From: Saccharothrix sp. S26
GTDB taxonomy: Bacteria > Actinomycetota > Actinomycetes > Mycobacteriales > Pseudonocardiaceae
Reading direction: 5' to 3'
Assembly: GCF_021390395.1 (NCBI RefSeq)
Contig: NZ_JAJUWT010000019.1
Coordinates: 158,598-222,597 of the forward strand
DNA: 64,000 nucleotides
A model generated the notes under the pieces. The model was not told the DNA's origin and searched no databases. It worked only from the letters and a program-made list of their open reading frames with translations. Each line of letters begins with the position of its first letter. Position 1 is the stretch's first letter. This document shows, in pieces, positions 36,934 through 43,874 of this stretch. The position numbers and the translations under genes were made by a program.

Positions 36934-38370
36934 TCACGACTGGGTCCTGGTCCACTGCTGGTTGGTGCCGGTGCCGCAGGTGTACTGCTGGATGTCGGCG
37001 CCGTCCGCGGTGTTGGCGCCGGCCACGTCGAGGCACTTGCCGCTGTGCCGGGCCCGCAGCTGGAAGTAGCTGCCGGTCGCGACCCACTGCCACTGCTGGT
37101 TGGTCCCGCTCCCGCAGGTGTACTGGACGACGTTCGCGCCGTCCGCGGTGGACGCGGACGCGACGTCCAGGCACTTGCCGGAGTTCTGGTTGACCAGGCG
37201 CACGTAGCCGCCGCCGGCGTCCTGGAACTCCCACTTCTGGTTGCCGCCGCCGTTCCACGCGTACTGCTTGACCTCGGCGCTGTTGGCGGTGGAGCTGCTG
37301 ACCACGTCCATCACCTTGCCGCTGTGCCGGGCGGTGAGCCGGTGGTACGCGGGCGAGTCGGCCGTGATCGTGCCGGCGGCCGTGTCGATGGTGATCGACG
37401 GGGACCAGCTCAGGCTCATGCTCGTGTTCGAGGGGAACGTGATCGGCAGCCACACGTACTGCGAGTCGTTGACCGGTCCGCCCCAGGCCCCGGCCCAACG
37501 GTCGCCCATGTACAGGTAGCTCGTCGTCGAGGTGCCCTGGATCGGCAGCACGTAGGCGGGCTGGGAGCTGAACGTGGTGCTGTTGCCGACGTTGGTCCAA
37601 CCCGACCACGGACCCGAGATGCTCGACGCGGTGGCGTACTGCGCCTGGTTGGGGTTCCAGTTCGTCGCGCCCGAGGTGAGCAGGAAGTAGGTGTTGCCAC
37701 GCTTGAACATGGCCGGCGCCTCGCGGATGGCGTTGTTCCAGAAGTTGCCGACCAAGCCGGCCGTATTCAAATAGTCCGACGTGAGCCGGTAGATGTGCAG
37801 GTCGCGGTTCTCGTCAGCGGCCGAGATCATGTACGCGGTGCCGTTGTCGTTGTAGAGCGTGATGTCACGCGACATGTGCCGGCCGAGCGGGCGGAAGCTG
37901 CCGTGGTAGGTGTACGCGCCGTCCACGGTGGCCGACGACGCGACCGCCGCCCGCGCCTCGCTGTAGTTCGACCCGTTCTCCTTGTGCATCCACATCACGA
38001 ACCGGCCGGTGCTCGCGTTGTAGATCACCTTCGGCCGCTCGATGTTGGCCACTTGGAGCTCGGCCGCCGACGACTGGGTCAGCACGTTGTTGCGGAACTC
38101 CCAGTTGCGCAGGTCGGTCGAGCGGTAGACCGAGACCGCGCGGAACGTGTTGTTCGGGTTGCGGTTCTCGCCGAACCAGTAGTAGTACTCGCCGACCTTC
38201 AGCACGCCGCCGCCGTGCGCGTGCACGACCGCGCCGGAGGTGTCGGTGAACTGCGTGCCGTTGGTGACGGTGACCGGTGCCGCCTGCGCCGGAGCGGCCA
38301 CCACGGCCACCCCGCCCACGGCCAGGCCGAGCGCCGCCCCGAGTGCCGGCAACCACCTGTTGATTCTCAT
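36934..38370 (-). CDS. Secreted GH43 exo-beta-1,3-galactanase-like enzyme with ricin lectin tail
   Basis: The ATG at 38370 follows AAGGGA; 478 residues. Signal peptide MRINRWLPALGAALGLAVGG, ending AQAAPVT. The propeller at about 35-335 has VHAHGGGVLKVGEYYYWFGE, NIERPKVIYNASTGRFVMWM, MSRDITLYNDNGTAYMISA and REAPAMFKRGNTYFLLTSGA, which is the pattern of the GH43 subfamily 24 / exo-beta-1,3-galactanase group. A ricin-B/CBM13 domain fills about 345-478 (NQKW, NQQW, NQQW). Streptomyces and Clostridium homologues with this layout act on type II arabinogalactan. A perfect 16-bp palindrome lies 394 bp upstream. Confidence 0.88.
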   Translation of the reverse strand: MRINRWLPALGAALGLAVGGVAVVAAPAQAAPVTVTNGTQFTDTSGAVVHAHGGGVLKVGEYYYWFGENRNPNNTFRAVSVYRSTDLRNWEFRNNVLTQSSAAELQVANIERPKVIYNASTGRFVMWMHKENGSNYSEARAAVASSATVDGAYTYHGSFRPLGRHMSRDITLYNDNGTAYMISAADENRDLHIYRLTSDYLNTAGLVGNFWNNAIREAPAMFKRGNTYFLLTSGATNWNPNQAQYATASSISGPWSGWTNVGNSTTFSSQPAYVLPIQGTSTTSYLYMGDRWAGAWGGPVNDSQYVWLPITFPSNTSMSLSWSPSITIDTAAGTITADSPAYHRLTARHSGKVMDVVSSSTANSAEVKQYAWNGGGNQKWEFQDAGGGYVRLVNQNSGKCLDVASASTADGANVVQYTCGSGTNQQWQWVATGSYFQLRARHSGKCLDVAGANTADGADIQQYTCGTGTNQQWTRTQS

Positions 38371-38763
38371 GTCGCGTCCCTTCCGACGGGGGCTTTCAGT
38401 GGTCGCCTCCCGTCGACCGCCGTGGTCCGGCAGCAACGTTGGTCGACAGACCAGGGAGGTGAGCGCTCGCGGTACCGGAGCTCGTGCTCCAGCACGGCCG
38501 CAACGCTTTGCCGTCCGCCGCTGTCCGACGAGAGGTCGACCGGCCGCGAGGCGGGTGGTGTTGCGGGCGGCGCTGGAGACGGTGCGGGCCGATGACCGGA
38601 ACGAGCCGGTTCGGGTCCACATCGGACATCGTCACGCACGTCCCTGGCACGGTGGAGGTCGCGTTCCGGCCCCGGGCCACGCTCTGGGAGTGTGGGAACG
38701 ACCGGGCCGATGCCCCTCCGTCCTGAACGAGTTCGTGAGCACCATTGCTCCTTGTCGCAGGCC

Positions 38764-38779
38764 CTGGGAACGTTCCCAG
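38764..38779. promoter_or_regulatory. Perfect 16-bp palindromic operator
   Basis: CTGGGAACGTTCCCAG, perfect dyad with the central CG typical of LacI-family sites, 394 bp upstream of the GH43 exo-galactanase-like gene. The element TGAAACGATTCA follows at 38804-38815. Confidence 0.65.
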
Positions 38780-39042
38780 CGATGCCGCCGGTAAGGATGA
38801 AACTGAAACGATTCAAGCGGCGCTGGAAAGCGCCGTCCAACTTGTTGTCACGTAGTCGGTCAAGCCACTCGCATGATCTGCGCGGTGTCCGGAACCCGTT
38901 GGGGCCCAGAACATCCGCTCCAACGGTACGAGCAGACGATACGAACGCCGCCGTCCCGGTGTCAACGGCTTCGTCGAAAGAGTTTCGAGCGTTGCAGACC
39001 ACGGCGATCGCCACTTCACGGTTACGACGGATGGACCATAAC

Positions 39043-39058
39043 CTGGGAACGTGCACAG
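39043..39058. promoter_or_regulatory. Related palindromic operator (second of three)
   Basis: CTGGGAACGTGCACAG: left half as in the 38764 box, right half as in the 39131 box reversed. Confidence 0.5.
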
Positions 39059-39130
39059 TCACCTAGAGCCCCACCGCCCCCGCAAACCGAGCAAAATCGC
39101 CCCTGTTTACACCTGTGACACGGACGGATA

Positions 39131-39146
39131 CTGTGCACGTTCACAG
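39131..39146. promoter_or_regulatory. Related palindromic operator (third of three)
   Basis: CTGTGCACGTTCACAG, a 16-bp dyad with one mismatched pair. It lies 88 bp from the second box. Confidence 0.52.
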
Positions 39147-39747
39147 CCTCTCCGCCCGCTGTCCGCCTGCCGCACCTCTCGCTCCCTGCCCGACAAGGAG
39201 TGCACCGCAGATGCCCCAGAACACCTTGGGCCCGACGCTCGGTCGACGCCGAGATCAGGTCCACTCGGTGGGACACCAACCGCCACAACGACTTCGACAT
39301 CGCGTGCCACCGGTAGCACGAACCGCCGCCAAGATCGCGCGACTGCGGCATCGGAGCACGGCTCGGACATCTCGGTTTCCCCACAACGGGGCAGATCGGT
39401 TGGACGAGACCACCTGGGATTCGACGGCTGCGCGGCCCGCCCCACGACCGTCGTGACGTGGGCCAGGGCGATCGGGAACTGCCCGCCGTGGGCTGGGTCG
39501 TCCAACCGGTTGCGCCGCCCGTCGTGGGGTCGAACCCGGGTCTCCGCGACCAGGACGCGGCGTCTGCGGGTGTGCTGCGAGCCTCTCCCGGCCCCTGGAC
39601 CCGGTCCTCCCGCTGACGAGGCGGGTGTTCTCGACCTGTTGGGCCGACGGCGCGGGTGGGCCGTCGCAGGCGGTCTGGTGGCGCACGAGCCACCGAGTTG
39701 TCGACGAACACACCAGACCAGGATTCAGCGAACCCCAAGGCGGTAGG

Positions 39748-40704
39748 TCAGATCCGACGCAGGACGAAGTCCGTGGTCGTTCCGCCCGGGGTGAAGAAGA
39801 TGTCCAGGTGGCCGTCGAGGACGTAGGCGCCGTGCGGTGTGACGGCGACGGTGGTCGGCGCGGGGTCGGGCCACGGGGCGAACCCGCGGACCGGCACCGC
39901 GAACCGCGCGTCGGCGGCGAGCCGGAACTCCCTCACCGCGTTGGTCCCGGGGCCGCCCATCGTGTTGGTGACCACGATCAGCCTGCCGTCGGGGCGCAGC
40001 GCGAGGCCGTCACCGCCGACCAAGGGCTCCGGCGTCCTCACCTGGCTCACCTCGCCCGTGCGCGACACCCGGTACAGCGTGCCGAGGCTGTAGACGACGG
40101 TGAGCAGGTAGCCGCGTGGGTGCCAGACGATCCCGTTCACCCCGAAGCCGCTGCCTGCCAGCCGCGGGTCCCGGACCAGCGTCGCGATCCGGCCCGCGGT
40201 GTCCACGGCGTGGATCGCGCCTCCGAGCGGGTCGGTGACGTAGGCGGTGCCGTCCGGCCCGATCGCCACGTCGTTGACCGATCGCGCGCCGACGGGCTCA
40301 CCCGACAAGGTGATCAGCTGTTCGCGCTCGCCGGTGTGGAGGTCGTAGACAGCCAGCCCGAACGTCTCGGCACCCGCGGGGTTGCCCGCCACGGCCACGA
40401 TCCGGTCCCGCCGCTCATCGACCTCGAGCCCGAAGAAACCGCGCACCTCCGGATCTCTGACGATGGTCGTCGCCACCCCGTCCCGGCCCACCGCCGAGAT
40501 CGTCGGCACCGGCGCGCCCGGCCCGGCGAAGGATCCGACGAGCAACGCCCGCCTGCTGTGGTCCCACGCCACCCCCTCCGGGAACAGGTCGGCCGCAGCC
40601 GGTCGGAGCACGGCGGGGAAGCCCCGGTGTTCGGCCCGGGCAGTCCCGGCACCCACCGAGCCCACCGCCACGGCTGCCGCGATGAAGAACGAACGTCGTC
40701 GCAT
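39748..40704 (-). CDS. Secreted SMP-30/NHL-type beta-propeller protein (gluconolactonase-like)
   Basis: The ATG at 40704 begins a signal peptide (MRRRSFFIAAAVAVGSVGAG, ending ARAEHRG); 318 residues. The mature protein is a six-bladed propeller with FPEGVAWDHSRRALLVGSFA, SVNDVAIGPDGTAYVTDPLG, GVNGIVWHPRGYLLTVVYSL and GGDGLALRPDGRLIVVTNTM. The Glu, Asn and Asp in these blades correspond to the metal ligands of SMP-30 lactonases. It could open sugar lactones made by the window's sugar dehydrogenases, but it stands alone with no clear operator, so that link is weak. A generic secreted propeller is the fallback. Confidence 0.75.
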   Translation of the reverse strand: MRRRSFFIAAAVAVGSVGAGTARAEHRGFPAVLRPAAADLFPEGVAWDHSRRALLVGSFAGPGAPVPTISAVGRDGVATTIVRDPEVRGFFGLEVDERRDRIVAVAGNPAGAETFGLAVYDLHTGEREQLITLSGEPVGARSVNDVAIGPDGTAYVTDPLGGAIHAVDTAGRIATLVRDPRLAGSGFGVNGIVWHPRGYLLTVVYSLGTLYRVSRTGEVSQVRTPEPLVGGDGLALRPDGRLIVVTNTMGGPGTNAVREFRLAADARFAVPVRGFAPWPDPAPTTVAVTPHGAYVLDGHLDIFFTPGGTTTDFVLRRI

Positions 40705-40794
40705 CTACCTCTCCCCGGTGCGTGATCCGTGTCCAGCGAGCCCGAAGTCTGACCGAGGAGGCAGGGTCGACCGAGGGCCTGACAGGAACAGGCC

Positions 40795-40995
40795 GGCCGT
40801 GGCCGCGGAGGTAGTCGTTCCACCCGCCGGTCACCGGTGCGCCCGAGGAGAGCAGGTTCGTGGTGTCGGTGCCGACGTCGAGCTTCCACGCCGTCCACGA
40901 GATGCCGTTGGTGCATCGCGGTGTCCCCCATGGCCCGCGGCCAGGACGTGTGGCTGCACGAGCAGAAGTGCAGGGTGTGCGGAACTCGCAAACCT
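40795..40995 (-). pseudogene. C-terminal remnant of a GH5-type cellulase
   Basis: One minus frame reads TNGISWTAWKLDVGTDTTNL, LSSGAPVTGGWNDYLRGHG. This strongly resembles the end of a GH5 endoglucanase barrel (the ISWxAWKL strand and the GGW...LHGHG-like turn). No catalytic Glu region, start or in-frame upstream part remains. It lies just before the start side of the SMP-30-like gene. Confidence 0.6.
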
Positions 40996-41336
40996 GCGAC
41001 GACGTGCGGTTCACGGCCGGGTGTCGAGCGGTTCGCCGCAGTCCGAGGTCTCGGTCACGCCGGTCGGGGTGAGGCGCGGGATCGCCGTGCCGCCGACCGC
41101 GACGGCCGAGCACACGTCGTACGTCTGCCGGGACGGCATGCCTCCGAGGCGGCGAGCACCCGGTCCGGCAGGACGGCCACCTCGACGGGGACGGTCACCG
41201 ACCGGCGACAGGCCCTGAACGTCACCGGACCGGTCGGCGGTGCGGGCATGGCCCGAGCTCCTCCATCGTCTCCCGAGTCGCATCCGCGTGAACAGGGTGG
41301 AATCACCCGTCTGCGGTCGGGTGCCGGCGACCTTTC
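40996..41336. other. Intergenic region, no recognised gene
   Basis: GC-rich sequence between the GH5 remnant and the operators of the PL11 gene. One minus frame contains GPVTFRACRRSVTVPVEVAV, which looks protein-like but matches no family I recognise; it may be further GH remnant. Confidence 0.3.
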
Positions 41337-41350
41337 CGGGAGCGCTCCCA
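41337..41350. promoter_or_regulatory. CebR-like operator upstream of PL11
   Basis: CGGGAGCGCTCCCA matches the CebR consensus TGGGAGCGCTCCCA at 13 of 14 positions. It lies about 205 bp before the rhamnogalacturonan lyase. A related GAGAGCGCTCTC stands before the GH16 pseudogene. Confidence 0.65.
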
Positions 41351-41406
41351 GATCACCGTAGCGCAAGTTTTTCGCCGCCGGCAAGAGCGGGCAGCCGGCA
41401 ACTTCG

Positions 41407-41420
41407 TGTAAACGTTTCCA
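41407..41420. promoter_or_regulatory. GTAAACG-type LacI-family operator (upstream of PL11, first)
   Basis: TGTAAACGTTTCCA, 134 bp before the lyase start, with the central ACGT of LacI-family sites. Confidence 0.55.
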
Positions 41421-41473
41421 CCCGCACGAATCCCTTACGGTAAGCCAGCTCGCCCCGCTCGTTGACGGCACGG

Positions 41474-41487
41474 TGTAAACGTTTTAT
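41474..41487. promoter_or_regulatory. GTAAACG-type LacI-family operator (upstream of PL11, second)
   Basis: TGTAAACGTTTTAT, 67 bp before the lyase start and exactly 67 bp from the first copy. Similar boxes precede the GH43 pseudogene at 53.7-53.8 kb. Confidence 0.55.
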
Positions 41488-41553
41488 CCTCGGCCGGGCC
41501 CCTTCCGGCACCGCCTCTCCCCGCTGCCTCCACCACTCACCCGAAGGCATCGA

Positions 41554-43782
41554 ATGACACGACTGACAAGGGCGTCCGTCGCAGCTTCCGTCGCGACCTT
41601 CGCCGTCGCCGCGATCACCGCGGTGTCCACCTCACCGGCCCACGCCGCGACCGTCCGCCACGAGGCCGAGTCCGCCACGTGCGACGGGACCATCGCGTCG
41701 AACCACTCCGGCTACTCCGGCACCGGCTTCTGCGACAGTGCCGCCGCCGTCGGCGCCTCGGCCCAGTTCACCGTCACCGCGGCGAGCGCGGGCACCGCGA
41801 CCCTGGACATCCGCTACGCCAACGGCAACGCCGTCGGCCGACCGGCCGACATCAGCGTCAACGGCACGGTCCGCCACACCGGCGTGGCGTTCGACAACAC
41901 CGGCGGCTGGAACGTCTGGGCCACCCGGACGCTGACCGTGCCGGTGAACGCGGGCGCCAACACCGTCCGGCTCGCCGCGACCACCTCGGGCGGGCTGCCC
42001 AACGTCGACTACCTGGACGCCACCACCGCGGACGGCGGCGGCGACCCGACGGCCCGGCGGATGGAGAGCCTCGGCCGCGGTGTCGTGGCCGTGCGGTCGG
42101 GCGCCGGCCAGGTGCTGGTGTCCTGGCGGTTGCTCGGCCTGGACCCGACCGGCATCGGCTTCAACGTCTACCGCTCGACCGGGGGCGGCGCCGAGGTCAA
42201 GCTCAACGGGTCCGTGCTGACCGGCGGCACCAACTACGTCGACTCGACGGCCAACCTGTCGCAGTCCAACAGCTACCAGGTCCGGCCCGTGGTCGACGGC
42301 GTGGAGCAGCCGGCCGGCGGCGCGTTCACGCTGCGCGCCAACGCGGCCACCGAGCCGGTGGTGCGCGTGCCGCTGCGCGCGGGCGGCGCGGTGAAGTTCC
42401 TGTGGGTGGGCGACCTCGACGGCGACGGCGAGTACGACTACGTGCTCGACCGGCAGACCTCGCCGCAGAAGATCGAGGCCTACCGCCGCGACGGCCGGTT
42501 CCTCTGGCAGGTCGACATGGGGCCCAACAGCACCAACCAGAACAACATCGAGGGCGGCTCCGCCACCATCGACGTCGGCCACAACGACGGCGTCACCGTC
42601 CAGGACCTCGACGGCGACGGCCGCGCCGAGGTCGCCGTCCGCATCGCCAACGGCGTCACGTTCGGCAACGGCGTGAGGTTCACCAACAGCGACAACAACC
42701 GCCAGTTCATCGCGATCCTGGACGGCCTGACCGGCGCGCCGCGCGCCACCGCGCCGGTGCCGACCGACTACCTGGCCGACGGCCCGATGTACGCGCGCTT
42801 CGGCGTGGGCTACCTCGACGGCGTGAACCCCAGCCTGGTCGCGTTCATGAAGAACCGCATCGGCAACGGCGGCTTCAACCTCATGTTCACCGCCTGGCGC
42901 TTCACCGGCAGCGCGCTCACCATGCAGTGGAAGTTCCTGCGCGGCAACCAGGACCTGCCCGACGGGCACAACACCCGCATCATCGACGTGGACGGCGACG
43001 GCCGCGACGAGATCGCCGAGATCGGGTTCGTGCTCAACGGCAACGGCACCCTGCGCTACTCGCTCGGCCCGGCGGGCGTCGTGCACGGCGACCGCTTCCA
43101 CATCACCGACATCGACCCCAACCGCCCCGGCCTGGAGGGTTACGGCGTCCAGCAGGACAACCCCAGCGGCCTTCGCGAGTACTACTACGACGCGGCCAAC
43201 GGCAACATCATCTGGCGCCACACCGGCTCCGGCGTCGCCGACGTCGGGCGCGGCATGGCCGGTGACGTCGACCCGCGCCACCCCGGCATGGAGGTCTGGT
43301 CCTTCGACGGCCTCTACAACGCCTCGACCAACCGGCTCACCCAGTCCAGCACGTCGTTGCAGCCCTGGCCGCAGCTGGGCCTGCACTGGGACGGCGACAC
43401 CACCATGGAACTGCTCAACGACGGCAAGTTCGAGAAGTGGAACCCGACCAGCCCGACCACGACCAACAGCGTGCCGCGGCTGCTCACCACCTCGAACTAC
43501 GGCGCGGTCGACGCGGCCCAGGGCAACTCCCCCGTGCTGCAGGGCGACATCTTCGGCGACTGGCGCGAAGAGGTCCTCTACACCAACGCCGCGTTCAACG
43601 AACTCATCATCTTCACCACGAACATCCCGTCCAGCACCAGGCTCTACACGTTGGCCCACAACCCGGCCTACCGCAACGCCATGACCCTCAAGGGCTACAT
43701 CCAGTCCAACCACGTCGACTACTTCATCGGCGCGGGCATGGCCACCCCGCCCCGACCGAGGATCACCTACCAGTCGAGGTGA
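41554..43782 (+). CDS. Secreted PL11 rhamnogalacturonan lyase with N-terminal CBM35
   Basis: 742 residues from the ATG. Signal peptide (TRASVAASVATFAVAAITAV, ending AHAATVRH), then a CBM35 at about 32-155 (HEAESATCDGTIASNHSGYS, GGWNVWATRTLTVPVNAG, GLPNVDYLDA). The PL11 eight-bladed propeller spans about 165-742, with a fibronectin-like lead (QVLVSWRLLGLDPTGIGFNV) and calcium-loop motifs GDLDGDGEYDYVLDR, VQDLDGDGRAEVAVR, IIDVDGDGRDEIAE, and DIFGDWREEVLY. PL11 enzymes split the rhamnose-galacturonate backbone of RG-I and need calcium. It heads a probable two-gene unit with the GH2 93 bp downstream, separated by a hairpin. Three operator-like sites lie upstream. Confidence 0.93.
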   Translation: MTRLTRASVAASVATFAVAAITAVSTSPAHAATVRHEAESATCDGTIASNHSGYSGTGFCDSAAAVGASAQFTVTAASAGTATLDIRYANGNAVGRPADISVNGTVRHTGVAFDNTGGWNVWATRTLTVPVNAGANTVRLAATTSGGLPNVDYLDATTADGGGDPTARRMESLGRGVVAVRSGAGQVLVSWRLLGLDPTGIGFNVYRSTGGGAEVKLNGSVLTGGTNYVDSTANLSQSNSYQVRPVVDGVEQPAGGAFTLRANAATEPVVRVPLRAGGAVKFLWVGDLDGDGEYDYVLDRQTSPQKIEAYRRDGRFLWQVDMGPNSTNQNNIEGGSATIDVGHNDGVTVQDLDGDGRAEVAVRIANGVTFGNGVRFTNSDNNRQFIAILDGLTGAPRATAPVPTDYLADGPMYARFGVGYLDGVNPSLVAFMKNRIGNGGFNLMFTAWRFTGSALTMQWKFLRGNQDLPDGHNTRIIDVDGDGRDEIAEIGFVLNGNGTLRYSLGPAGVVHGDRFHITDIDPNRPGLEGYGVQQDNPSGLREYYYDAANGNIIWRHTGSGVADVGRGMAGDVDPRHPGMEVWSFDGLYNASTNRLTQSSTSLQPWPQLGLHWDGDTTMELLNDGKFEKWNPTSPTTTNSVPRLLTTSNYGAVDAAQGNSPVLQGDIFGDWREEVLYTNAAFNELIIFTTNIPSSTRLYTLAHNPAYRNAMTLKGYIQSNHVDYFIGAGMATPPRPRITYQSR

Positions 43783-43788
43783 CGAGTC

Positions 43789-43817
43789 GGCCCGCGGCAC
43801 CCCGCGTGCCGCGGGCC
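43789..43817 (+). terminator. Hairpin between the PL11 and GH2 genes
   Basis: A perfect 12-bp stem GGCCCGCGGCAC with its complement and a 5-base loop, 6 bp after the PL11 stop. It may be a terminator that sets a lower level of GH2 transcript or an mRNA-stabilising hairpin. Confidence 0.6.
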
Positions 43818-43874
43818 GCCGCCACCGCGCCCCGCCGCCTCCACGTCCACACCTCCAAGCACGGGAGCGCAACC

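Larger units (their letters stand above)
38371..39747. other. Long non-coding region with three related palindromes
   Basis: About 1.4 kb between two minus-strand genes. Third-position GC of every open frame is low for this genome and no family is recognisable. It contains three CTGnGnACGTnCnCAG palindromes at 38764, 39043 and 39131 and a TGAAACGATTCA element at 38804. AAGGAG followed by an ATG at 39211 resembles a translation start, but the frame behind it has no recognisable product; a neighbouring frame reads RSTRWDTNRHNDFDIACHR then stop, perhaps a gene remnant. Confidence 0.45.

Noticed and set aside
38367..39062. A 231-codon minus-strand frame beginning MTVHVPRLWSIRRNREVAIA
   Set aside because: The first part looks protein-like, but third-position GC is low for this genome, there is no recognisable domain and it runs across palindromic operators into the GH43 leader.
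39515..39560. GGTCGAACCCGGGTC, resembling a tRNA T-arm
   Set aside because: No complementary acceptor, D or anticodon stems could be placed around it on either strand.
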